Assembly: GCA_902784025.1 (NCBI GenBank)
Contig: CACZTF010000134.1
Location: 1-5,683 of the forward strand
Source of the DNA: an uncultured Lachnospiraceae bacterium
GTDB lineage: Bacteria > Bacillota > Clostridia > Lachnospirales > Lachnospiraceae
Direction: 5' to 3'
Length of the DNA stretch: 5,683 nt
Shown here: piece after piece, positions 1-5,268 of the stretch
Layout: every line of letters begins with the position of its first letter
How positions within the stretch are numbered: the stretch's first letter is position 1
Made by a program: the position numbers and the translations under genes
Notes under the pieces: generated by a model
Database searches by the model: none
What the model saw: the letters and a program-made list of their open reading frames with translations, nothing else
Told to the model about the DNA's origin: nothing

Positions 1-64
1 AACCGATCGAACAATGTATCAATAAGGCAGGTATTGCCGCCCGCATCCATTTATTTTCTAACAT
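1..64 (-). CDS. MFS transporter, oxalate/formate antiporter-like, N-terminal fragment
   Basis: Only the first 21 codons lie in the window; the gene runs off the left edge. The peptide starts MLENKWM and continues RAAIPALLIHCSIG. This matches the opening of the first transmembrane helix of OFA-type major facilitator transporters (oxalate:formate and related monocarboxylate antiporters), where a charged start is followed by an R-A-A-x-P-A-L-L-x-H-x-S-I-G pattern. The ATG at 64-62 has AAGGGG eight bases upstream; a second ATG at codon 7 lacks a better site. A perfect TATAAT lies at 100-95. The substrate cannot be told from this fragment. The family call rests on a short but characteristic stretch and is inference from recalled family patterns. 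Confidence 0.7.
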   Translation of the reverse strand, partial: MLENKWMRAAIPALLIHCSIG

Positions 65-94
65 TATTTTTACCCCTTAAACAGTTTAGAAAAT

Positions 95-123
95 ATTATA
101 GCTTATTTTGGGAAAAATACCTA
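95..123 (-). promoter_or_regulatory. Promoter of the MFS transporter gene
   Basis: On the minus strand a perfect -10 box TATAAT (100-95) is preceded at exactly 17 bases by TAGGTA (123-118), which shares three of six positions with the -35 consensus. The -10 box is about 30 bases upstream of the transporter ATG. The A/T-rich flank upstream could help RNA polymerase bind. Confidence 0.55.
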
Positions 124-162
124 AATTTTTTTCTTTCTGTTTTTATGTCCGCAAAAAAACGA

Positions 163-464
163 TCATATCTTTTTAGGCTGCCCGGCAAAATATTTAAGTT
201 CATTCATAACAGCTTCACTGTCTGTATAACAATATTCAAGTATCTCCTTAGCCATATCGAAATAGAAACCGGAATTCCCGTTTCCCGGTTCTTCCTCAAC
301 CGTTCCTATCATGACCAGGCTTTTTACACATGAAGTCAGTTCCTCTTTAAATCTCAGGATCTTCCCATTTACAAAAACAGCCCCTCTCTTCTGCCGGTGC
401 GATCCTTGATTTCCTTAAGAAGCATTTCACTTTGCAGCTTTACATCGTTGAAAAATTCTGACAC
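163..464 (-). pseudogene. Broken small gene of unknown function
   Basis: Two overlapping reading frames together give a coherent peptide of about 100 residues. The first frame (464 down to about 390) reads FNDVKLQSEMLLKEIKDRTG. The second (about 390 to the TGA at 165-163) reads GAVFVNGKILRFKEEL, then TVEEEPGNGNSGFYFDMAKE, and ends KYFAGQPKKI. The join needs a -1 shift near 381-395. Removing one GA from the minus-strand AGAGAG there restores a smooth reading (TGRRGAVFVNG). A strong AGGAGG (469-464) sits in front, but no ATG, GTG or TTG lies 5-9 bases after it in the coding frame. The only in-frame alternative, GTG at 464-462, overlaps the ribosome site itself. Start loss plus a frame break suggests decay. 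I do not recognise the family: the product would be acidic and soluble, with no membrane segment or signal peptide. It could instead be two sequence errors in a live gene. Confidence 0.55.
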
Positions 465-469
465 CTCCT
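464..469 (-). promoter_or_regulatory. Strong ribosome site without a start codon
   Basis: AGGAGG on the minus strand, preceded by a stop codon (TAG at 470-468) in the frame of the broken gene. At the expected distance the in-frame codons are GAA and TTT; other frames offer AAT and ATT and stop soon after. This supports loss of the start codon of the 163-464 gene. Confidence 0.5.
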
Positions 470-544
470 ATAAAGCTTTCGAGGAACAGTTTTTGTTGGG
501 TACATATAACTATGTCGTTTTAAAAAATATCAAGCAATTATATT

Positions 545-588
545 AAAAAGGCTCCCGGCCCGTCCCGGTCATACTCTGACCGGAAGCC
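545..588 (-). terminator. Rho-independent terminator of the TM/CAP operon
   Basis: The minus-strand RNA can pair GGCTTCCGG (588-580) with CCGGGAGCC (558-550), a 9-bp stem with one G-U pair, followed at once by TTTTT (549-545). Inside it an alternative perfect 7-bp hairpin, CCGGTCA/TGACCGG with a 5-base loop (583-565), uses the CCGG of the first arm. The element lies 60 bases after the CAP gene stop and fits its transcription end. Confidence 0.7.
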
Positions 589-601
589 CTTCCCTGCACA
601 C

Positions 602-633
602 ACGCCGGAATCAGCGGTCTCTTCATCCGGCGT
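602..633. terminator. Perfect 8-bp hairpin after the CAP gene
   Basis: ACGCCGGA (602-609) and TCCGGCGT (626-633) form a perfect stem with a 16-base loop. It begins 15 bases past the CAP gene stop on the minus strand. On the plus strand it is followed by CTTTTC, so it may work weakly in that direction. On the minus strand there is no direct T-run, so it more likely protects the 3' end or backs up the terminator at 545-588. Confidence 0.4.
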
Positions 634-647
634 CTTTTCAAATATAT

Positions 648-1396
648 TTACCAGCCCAGGCTCATTGCCCAGCAGGTCTTACCATCTTTCTCGTAGCAGG
701 CGATGCCCACACGTTTTGCCTGTGTATGCAGCATATTGCGTCTGTGTCCTTGTTCGTCATACTTTTTGTTCGTCTCTGCCCAGCCGTTCAGGATAACATC
801 CCTGCAGGTTGTGCGTCCGAAGCTTAAGTTTTCACCAAGAACCTTGACGGACGCCGGATAGGCAGTTGTCCAAGCCTTGCCATTAGGGCGGGTATGTGTG
901 GTTTTTCCATTTACATATTTTTGTGTCCACTGCTCCTTAGCCCTTTGCTTAGCGATATTTTCCAGCGCAACATCCCTTGTAAGGGATTTTAAACCGTATG
1001 TATAGGTCTTGGTCTTGTTGTTTGCGTTCCAATACCATTGGGATTATTGTGTAACCATATATCCGCATCCACAATGCTGTTAAAACTGATATTTTTCCTC
1101 TCCGGAGCCATTTCCTGTTTTTGCTGTTCATAAATGCGCTGAAACAATCCGGAAAGTGCATTTACGGCAAAGATATAATTATCATCCAGTGCAGAAAATA
1201 TTTTTATCCCTGTAAACTCTTGCTGCTGCTTAACTTTATCAAGTATTGTTTTATAAGCATCCTTAAACTTATCGGGATCCCCTTCTTTCATTAAACTCTG
1301 ATATTTTACGGATAAGTCGGCCAGGATCAAAACCGTATCAGTGTCAAGCTTATTTATAAAAGATGTCACATTTTCCTTTAATAATACTGAATTCAT
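648..1396 (-). pseudogene. CAP-domain (SCP/PR-1-like) protein, frameshifted
   Basis: The frame from ATG 1396 (AAGGAGG seven bases upstream) runs well to Pro119 (CCC, 1042-1040), then drifts into nonsense and stops at 989. The -1 frame from that codon to the TAA at 650-648 encodes 130 residues of a clear CAP domain: THTRPNG (His168), GENLSFG (Glu189), WAET (Glu208), GHRRNML (His218), and the end strand VGIACYEKDGKTCWAMSLGW. One extra C in the CCC run would give an intact 249-residue protein reading HNNPQWYWNAN across the join. The CAP frame has a stop just upstream and no usable start of its own, so it is not a separate gene. CAP proteins are usually extracellular and bind ligands or lipids; the exact role here is unknown. 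Residues 1-119 are helical, unrecognised and lack a signal peptide. Lesion or sequence error cannot be told apart here. Confidence 0.75.
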
Positions 1397-1427
1397 ACTA
1401 CTTCCTCCTTAGCGATAGGAACCTGCA

Positions 1428-1868
1428 TTAAATATCACCGTTTTTAAGCAGCTCGGATATACCATCCTTAAACTGATCGGCTGTCCGGGCCTTGATGATA
1501 TCTTTGTCAGGAATACCGGCGTTATCCTTATGTGCCCGATACATTTCTTCGTCGTATTTCTTATATTCCTCCCTTGCCTTTTCCTGTTTGCGTTTATTTC
1601 TTATCCTGAGAAGAATGGTAAGAATAATAATAAAAGCAATAATGGATGGAATAAGAACGGGCATAATTTGGTTAATAGACGTATAATCGGATCGTGTTGA
1701 CTGAAACGACTGATGATCTCTCGTTGCAATGGTTCCGTATGTAATATTATTTTCACCGGACCTGGACTCAAACGCTTCTCTGTTTTCCTGTTTTTTACGT
1801 TCAAACCGGTCATTCATGTTTTGCACCTGCTTATCAAATTCTTCTTCCATATTTTCCAGACTTTCCAT
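1428..1868 (-). CDS. Small single-span membrane protein of unknown function
   Basis: 146 residues, starting MESLENMEEE. The start at 1868 is chosen because AAGGA sits nine bases upstream. An ATG three codons earlier touches that site, and one 22 codons earlier (1934) has none. Residues 1-50 are highly charged and predicted helical (EEEFDKQVQNMNDRFERKKQ). One hydrophobic segment spans about 66-88 (MPVLIPSIIAFIIILTILL), followed by RIRNKRKQEK, which suggests the C-terminus faces the cytoplasm. The tail contains a charged helix and AGIPDKDIIKARTADQFKDG. There is no signal peptidase site. The gene is 31 bases upstream of the CAP gene with no terminator between, so the two are probably co-transcribed. 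I do not recognise the family; a membrane partner of the CAP protein is an inference from the operon alone. Confidence 0.75.
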   Translation of the reverse strand: MESLENMEEEFDKQVQNMNDRFERKKQENREAFESRSGENNITYGTIATRDHQSFQSTRSDYTSINQIMPVLIPSIIAFIIILTILLRIRNKRKQEKAREEYKKYDEEMYRAHKDNAGIPDKDIIKARTADQFKDGISELLKNGDI

Positions 1869-2100
1869 AACGATCATTCCTTCTTGATACTTGTTTTCCC
1901 CGCCCCTTACATTGACAATATACAACGTTGGCATTTGAAAAAATTGAACGTAAACATGAATTCAAAAAACAGATACACATTTGAGAATAAATTAAAATTT
2001 TTGATCATTTTGAAAATGACTAACCTTTCAAATATAAACGTAAAATCTTTGAAAAAAAGAAAAACACAAAAAAAACGAAATAAATGGAAAGAAAAAATAT
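1869..2100. other. AT-rich intergenic region with A-tracts
   Basis: This stretch separates the terminator behind the vWA gene from the TM/CAP operon. The plus strand at 2044-2107 is almost purely A-rich, with several runs of 5-8 A, and the minus strand is correspondingly T-rich. Such DNA is often bent and can act as an UP element or 3' trailer. A perfect 15-base palindrome, TCATTTT-G-AAAATGA, lies at 2005-2019. The operon promoter must be in this region, but I see no convincing -35/-10 pair. Open frames here are low-complexity (F/K-rich) and not credible genes. Confidence 0.45.
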
Positions 2101-2135
2101 AAAAAAACCGACCTCGGAAAACTCCCAAGAATCGG
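2101..2135 (-). terminator. Rho-independent terminator behind the vWA gene
   Basis: The minus-strand RNA pairs CCGA (2135-2132) with TCGG (2111-2108) and CTTGG (2129-2125) with CCGAG (2117-2113), with one G-U pair and a 7-base loop, followed by seven T (2107-2101) and further T-rich sequence. The wobble pair would be a C-A mismatch on the other strand, so the signal is oriented to minus-strand transcripts. It ends the vWA transcript and any RNA starting near 2212. Confidence 0.85.
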
Positions 2136-2216
2136 ACTCAAGTGCAAGGGGCTGCTGACACGGGAAAATGTGCAGAAGAGTCTTTCTCATACTGCTGCCC
2201 ATATACGCAGCCCCTT
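2108..2216 (-). ncRNA. Candidate structured RNA or structured 3' end of the vWA transcript
   Basis: AAGGGGCTGC (2216-2207) and GCAGCCCCTT (2155-2146) form a perfect 10-bp stem enclosing 51 bases. Inside it the minus-strand RNA can nest GGG/CCC, GCAG/CTGC and GAG/CTC around an AAAGA loop, giving a 71-base imperfect rod, followed by the terminator hairpin and T-run. A TATAAT (2222-2217) lies right in front, which would place a start near G2212-2211, but the -35 region (CAACCA) is poor. The shape, a closed end-to-end stem with internal loops and a U-rich tail, resembles Y RNAs, and the neighbour gene encodes a Ro60-like protein. It does not match 6S, SRP, tmRNA or any riboswitch I know. It may instead be an mRNA 3' stabiliser or a multi-copy palindromic repeat. 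Confidence 0.35.
2146..2216. repeat. 10-bp inverted repeat closing a 71-bp palindromic element
   Basis: Plus-strand AAGGGGCTGC at 2146-2155 is the exact reverse complement of GCAGCCCCTT at 2207-2216. Four related GCAG/CTGC-type segments inside allow two exclusive folds: one long rod, or two side-by-side hairpins (GCTGC/GCAGC with an 8-base loop near 2212-2195, and CTGCACA with TGT..GCAG near 2175-2152). No target-site duplication is evident next to it, so a mobile origin is not shown. Confidence 0.7.
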
Positions 2217-2315
2217 ATTATATTCCCAAAAGTTTTTAATGGTTGATTTCATATGATCATTATTTCTTTTTTCATAATTTCCTTCGTATTATTTATTTCT
2301 GACTACATGACCCTG

Positions 2316-3833
2316 CTACGCCGCATTCCAGGCTTTGGCGCATTTTTCGTAACGCTTCAGAGTCTTTTTCATAAACGCCACTGCGTCCACGCTGCCGTTC
2401 TTTAAGATATCCGTATATATTGCGTCGGAATATCCGGATACGAACTGCACCCCGTCTATGGTGTCCGTAGGGAAGCTTAAATTCCTGGCGTCTACATTCC
2501 AGTAAGTCATAACAGGAAACGGTATACCTGCCTCTGCAAATTTCTTTTTTGCAGCTGCAAATGTGGATTCATGATTTTGCGTCTTTCCGGTTCTGTAATC
2601 CCACAAAGTCGTTCCTATATTGAACTGCATATCAGATATGACCACAACATTAGTGATGTAGTCTTCAGGGGCGCAGTGCTTAGAATTTTCGAGAATAAGG
2701 TCATAGGTGGCTTCTATATCAGTACTGGAACAGTCTGCCTCCCGCTCACACTTACGCCTTTTTTCAGCCAGATTGCCACAGCCTGACAGATCCACCAGTC
2801 TGGGGCTGTCGGAGAATGTGATGAACTTATCCTTAAATTCTCCCGTAAGACTTCCGCTTGCAATTATGGTAAGGGATGTGGCTATATCAAGAGGATCCCC
2901 CATCATACTGCCTGAACCGTCACGCACTATGATGATGCGTTTATCGGTATGGGGTATTCTTTTTTCAATTTCCTCCCACTGGGCCTGGGAAAGTTCCTTT
3001 GAGCTATATGCCCTTTTATAAACCTGTACGGGGTTTAATGTGGCGGAGTTTACCTTTGTCTTTCCCGTTGCAAGCCCGGCCTCATAAGCTTCAAAACCGT
3101 TTGCGTCATTCCTGGGAAAGGCATTTAGTTCATTTGGGGAGTAGGATGATGCAGGACCGGTGTACTTAAGCATAGCCAAGGAAGGCACTGACGGGTAATC
3201 AACGGGCTTCTTTTCGGTAAGAGCCGTTTCCACCAGGTTCAGCCTGCTGCGGAGCAGAGAAATGGTGCGACGGTATTCGCTTTCTTTCATGCCCATGGCT
3301 TTTGCGATGATACGAGCTGCCTGTCTTTTATGTTTTGCCGTGGCATTTGGCTTAGGGAGCCACTTGGCAAGGATAGATACCGGTTTGCCTTTTTCAAATC
3401 TGTCCATGTCTTCTTTTATCATGCTGCAAATGTATTCGCAGGCTGTCTGCCTTGTGGACAGTTTTGACACCAGTCCCAGAAGGTCATCCCCTCTTCCGTA
3501 TTCAAGGACGAAGGGCAGGAGCACACCTGTCTTTTCCGGAGCCACATTTGCAATGTGATCAAGGCAGGCACGGAAGAGATCGCGCTCACCCTTGCCACCC
3601 CTGCAGTCACGGAGATAGAACATATTCTCCACCGCAAGCTCCTCGTTTTCAAGAAAAGCTTTCCCGAACATATCCTTTACACTGAAGGTCTGCCCGCGCA
3701 TAGCACCACCAAGCCCAAAAAGCTCCAGATTATTCCTGACTTCGCCGGCCTTTAATATATGGCGGTACGCCAGGTCACCATTCTCGGTATATGTAGTATT
3801 TTCCGTTTTTTCCAATTCTGTAATAAAACCCAT
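2316..3833 (-). CDS. DUF2828/TROVE-like protein with vWA domain (Ro60-like architecture)
   Basis: 505 residues from ATG 3833, with AAGGAGG seven bases upstream, to TAG 2318-2316. Residues 1-285 are mostly helical and carry family-typical stretches: ENMFYLRDCRGGKGERDLF (70-87), EYGRGDDLL (111-119), LAKWLPKPNATAKHKRQAAR (155-174) and VPSLAMLKY (216-224). Residues 297-485 form a von Willebrand A domain with a complete metal site: D305-G-S307-G-S309, Thr371 in SSTDIE, Asp401 in ISDMQF. The end has VSGYSDAIYTDIL. The order, helical repeat part then vWA, is that of Ro60/Rsr, which binds misfolded RNAs and Y RNAs; DUF2828 proteins share this plan, but their biochemical role is not known to me. There is no signal peptide, so it is cytoplasmic. 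The gene stands alone, with a non-coding leader, and is followed by a structured element and a terminator. RNA binding is inferred. The family assignment is from motif order only. Confidence 0.85.
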   Translation of the reverse strand: MGFITELEKTENTTYTENGDLAYRHILKAGEVRNNLELFGLGGAMRGQTFSVKDMFGKAFLENEELAVENMFYLRDCRGGKGERDLFRACLDHIANVAPEKTGVLLPFVLEYGRGDDLLGLVSKLSTRQTACEYICSMIKEDMDRFEKGKPVSILAKWLPKPNATAKHKRQAARIIAKAMGMKESEYRRTISLLRSRLNLVETALTEKKPVDYPSVPSLAMLKYTGPASSYSPNELNAFPRNDANGFEAYEAGLATGKTKVNSATLNPVQVYKRAYSSKELSQAQWEEIEKRIPHTDKRIIIVRDGSGSMMGDPLDIATSLTIIASGSLTGEFKDKFITFSDSPRLVDLSGCGNLAEKRRKCEREADCSSTDIEATYDLILENSKHCAPEDYITNVVVISDMQFNIGTTLWDYRTGKTQNHESTFAAAKKKFAEAGIPFPVMTYWNVDARNLSFPTDTIDGVQFVSGYSDAIYTDILKNGSVDAVAFMKKTLKRYEKCAKAWNAA

Positions 3834-3973
3834 ATGCGTACCTCCTTATGCATTTGCTGTTGGATTAGGATGTATGAAAAAGCATTTAAAAAACAGACCA
3901 TCCATATCTATTAAATAAACCTGTTGATAAATGACCTGCTTTTTGTTCTGACGTTTGACGCTTTGCTGCATTT

Positions 3974-4001
3974 TTAATAACCGGCCGGTCTGCTTTTACA
4001 A
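3974..4001 (-). promoter_or_regulatory. Possible promoter and operator of the vWA gene
   Basis: On the minus strand TTGTAA (4001-3996) and TATTAA (3979-3974), each four of six consensus bases, are 16 bases apart. The perfect palindrome ACCGGCCGGT (3989-3980) fills the spacer, where a repressor would block polymerase. A related palindrome, TAACCGGTTA, lies at 4044-4053, and both contain TAACCGG. This would give a leader of about 135 bases. The palindromes are seen; regulation is inferred. Confidence 0.35.
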
Positions 4002-4152
4002 ACCCGGTGCTGTGCCTACGCTCTGCTCTGTATTCTGCACCATTAACCGGTTATTCTCTCTCAATGTTATTAAATGAGATTTTTGCTGTTAGAGCAGATA
4101 TTGATTTCTTTACTGCTAAACATATTGTATTCCGGAAGCCTGTATGTGTCTA

Positions 4153-4167
4153 TCAACTGTCAGTTGA
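4153..4167. repeat. 15-base perfect palindrome TCAACTG-T-CAGTTGA
   Basis: Seven-base arms with one central base, next to an A6/T7 tract on the plus strand. It lies just past the stop of the 60-residue gene. It lacks a T-run directly after the stem in either direction, so it is a poor terminator; a protein-binding site is possible. Confidence 0.4.
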
Positions 4168-4189
4168 AAAAAATTTTTTATACCTGTCG

Positions 4190-4372
4190 TCAACCTGCAG
4201 CAACCTGCCGGATGATCACCTCCGTTTCTTTTCTGTTCCTGTTCCGGCTGTAATCCTTTTTAGAACGGAATACCACCGGACGTTTTATACGCCCCCGTTC
4301 CTCTACAGCCTTGCTTTCAAACTTTCTGTAAATTTTAACACCGCATATCTTTTCGATTTTTCCTTTTTTCAT
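4190..4372 (-). CDS. Small very basic protein (60 residues), unknown function
   Basis: Starts at ATG 4372, with AAGGAGG nine bases upstream, the strongest argument that it is real. It has 20 Lys/Arg against 7 Asp/Glu, for example RIKRPVVFRSKKDYSRNRNR. There is no membrane segment or signal peptide. Such composition suits nucleic-acid or acidic-surface binding, but no domain is recognised. It follows the lipoprotein stop by 62 bases with no terminator between, so it is probably on the same transcript. It could also be a remnant of a longer gene: a GGAGGTGATC motif lies inside its 3' end (about 4218-4209) but leads to no good start. Confidence 0.5.
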   Translation of the reverse strand: MKKGKIEKICGVKIYRKFESKAVEERGRIKRPVVFRSKKDYSRNRNRKETEVIIRQVAAG

Positions 4373-4434
4373 ACTTTTGCCCCTCCTTATGATAAGTGCA
4401 TATCCTTTTTAGTTTTTTTCCCTTTAATAAAAAA

Positions 4435-5268
4435 TCAAAACCTGTATGCGACCCCGAATTTACACCCAATGGTATTCGTCAGGTCCGCAGAACTTTGTTT
4501 AAGCTTATCCCCGGAAAAGACGAAGGTCCATGTATTGTACGAATGTCCCCCTATAGCGCCGCCATTACCTATACGCAGATTACCGTCACCGGCGATAAGA
4601 TTTCCATTTGCATCATACAGTTCAATATATTCCACGTTGATATCATAAACCGGAACGTCTTTTCCGTTTGTTATAAAGCATGTGGCGTACAGGTCACCAT
4701 TTGCATCATAAATAATATGACCCGGATTTATATTTACGTCATTTATCAATTCAATATGATTAGTTGGATTGTAATAATAATTATTAACCCTTTTATTGTG
4801 TGCTTCCACTTCTGCATTGTACTGTTCGATTTTTTTCTTATTTTCTTCTATCTGTCTGTTATATTCTTCTTCCTGACGTTTATATTCTTCTTCTATTGCC
4901 TGCGCTTCTTTAGCTATACTGTCTGCTCCGGTATGCTGTTCTTCTGAATATGAACTAAGCGCATGTGTATCAGCGCCGTCAGAAGATTCTGCCGCCGGCG
5001 GGTTTTTATCCCCATCTGCACTTTCACTGACTTCGGAAGACTTATCCTTTGCCGCCTTTTCTTCTTCTTTCTTTTTACTTTTTTCCTCCCCGGAAACAGT
5101 TTCTTTTGACTTTTCAGCAACGGATGTTTCTGTTATTGCCTCCTGACTTTCCCCCTTATCAAGATCATTGACCGTACCTTCACCTGTCCCAAAAAGGCTG
5201 CACCCGCTAAGTGCGATCGCCAGAGCCCCTGCGATACCTGTAATAGTTAAAATAATTTTACTTTTCAT
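4435..5268 (-). CDS. Surface lipoprotein with coiled coil and SLAP-like C-terminal domain
   Basis: 277 residues, with AAAGGAGG six bases before ATG 5268. Residues 1-23 are a lipoprotein signal: KSK, a hydrophobic run, then ALSGC with the lipid-carrying Cys23. Residues 30-115 are a low-complexity S/E/K/D linker, probably a wall spacer. Residues 119-161 form a charged coiled coil (EEEYKRQEEEYNRQIEENKK), followed by NNYYYN. Residues 175-265 look like a SLAP domain, a beta domain of Firmicute surface proteins: DLYATCFITNGKDVPVYDI, then IELYDANGNLIA, then a Gly-rich turn, WTFVFSGDKL and ADLTN. The protein should be anchored to the outer face of the membrane with the C-terminal domain projecting into the wall. 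Its ligand is unknown. The lipobox and coiled coil are plain; the SLAP match is from pattern memory. The 60-residue gene follows downstream. Confidence 0.85.
   Translation of the reverse strand: MKSKIILTITGIAGALAIALSGCSLFGTGEGTVNDLDKGESQEAITETSVAEKSKETVSGEEKSKKKEEEKAAKDKSSEVSESADGDKNPPAAESSDGADTHALSSYSEEQHTGADSIAKEAQAIEEEYKRQEEEYNRQIEENKKKIEQYNAEVEAHNKRVNNYYYNPTNHIELINDVNINPGHIIYDANGDLYATCFITNGKDVPVYDINVEYIELYDANGNLIAGDGNLRIGNGGAIGGHSYNTWTFVFSGDKLKQSSADLTNTIGCKFGVAYRF

Larger units (their letters stand above)
3834..4189. other. Non-coding region in front of the vWA gene
   Basis: 356 bases without a credible gene; a plus-strand open frame across it has no ribosome site and random-looking composition. 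It contains the vWA ribosome site (AAGGAGG, 3847-3841), a possible promoter at 4001-3974, the palindromes ACCGGCCGGT (3980-3989) and TAACCGGTTA (4044-4053), and a 15-base palindrome at 4153-4167. No terminator with a T-run is visible behind the 60-residue gene, so some read-through into the vWA gene is possible. Confidence 0.5.

Noticed and set aside
34..333. Plus-strand frame of 99 codons
   Set aside because: It runs antisense through the broken gene at 163-464, has no ribosome site, and its composition (F, Y, L, K) follows the AT-rich sequence. The minus strand gives more coherent peptides.
648..1042. CAP domain as an independent gene
   Set aside because: The frame opens right after a TAA and has no ATG, GTG or TTG before the CAP domain begins; no ribosome site is present. 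A frameshift from the upstream frame explains it better.
1030..1060. Programmed -1 ribosomal frameshift in the CAP gene
   Set aside because: No X-XXY-YYZ heptamer occurs in the right frame and no strong downstream stem or internal ribosome-like stimulator is visible. A one-base deletion is simpler.
1869..1934. Longer version of the membrane protein starting at 1934
   Set aside because: The ATG at 1934 has no ribosome site, while the ATG at 1868 has AAGGA at a good distance; the extra 22 residues show no signal or domain.
2108..2216. Identity as 6S RNA, SRP RNA, tmRNA or a known riboswitch
   Set aside because: None of the conserved sequences I know for these (for example the SRP GGAA tetraloop region or the tmRNA tRNA-like ends) is present.
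2571..3755. Several plus- and minus-strand frames inside the vWA gene
   Set aside because: All overlap a 505-residue gene with clear family motifs and lack ribosome sites.
4007..4648. Plus-strand frame of 213 codons
   Set aside because: It lies antisense to the 3' part of the lipoprotein gene and the 60-residue gene and across non-coding DNA. No ribosome site, no recognisable motif.
4396..4947. Plus-strand hydrophobic frame of 183 codons
   Set aside because: It is the antisense shadow of the lipoprotein coding region; its F/I-rich tail mirrors the Glu/Lys-rich coiled coil codons on the real strand.
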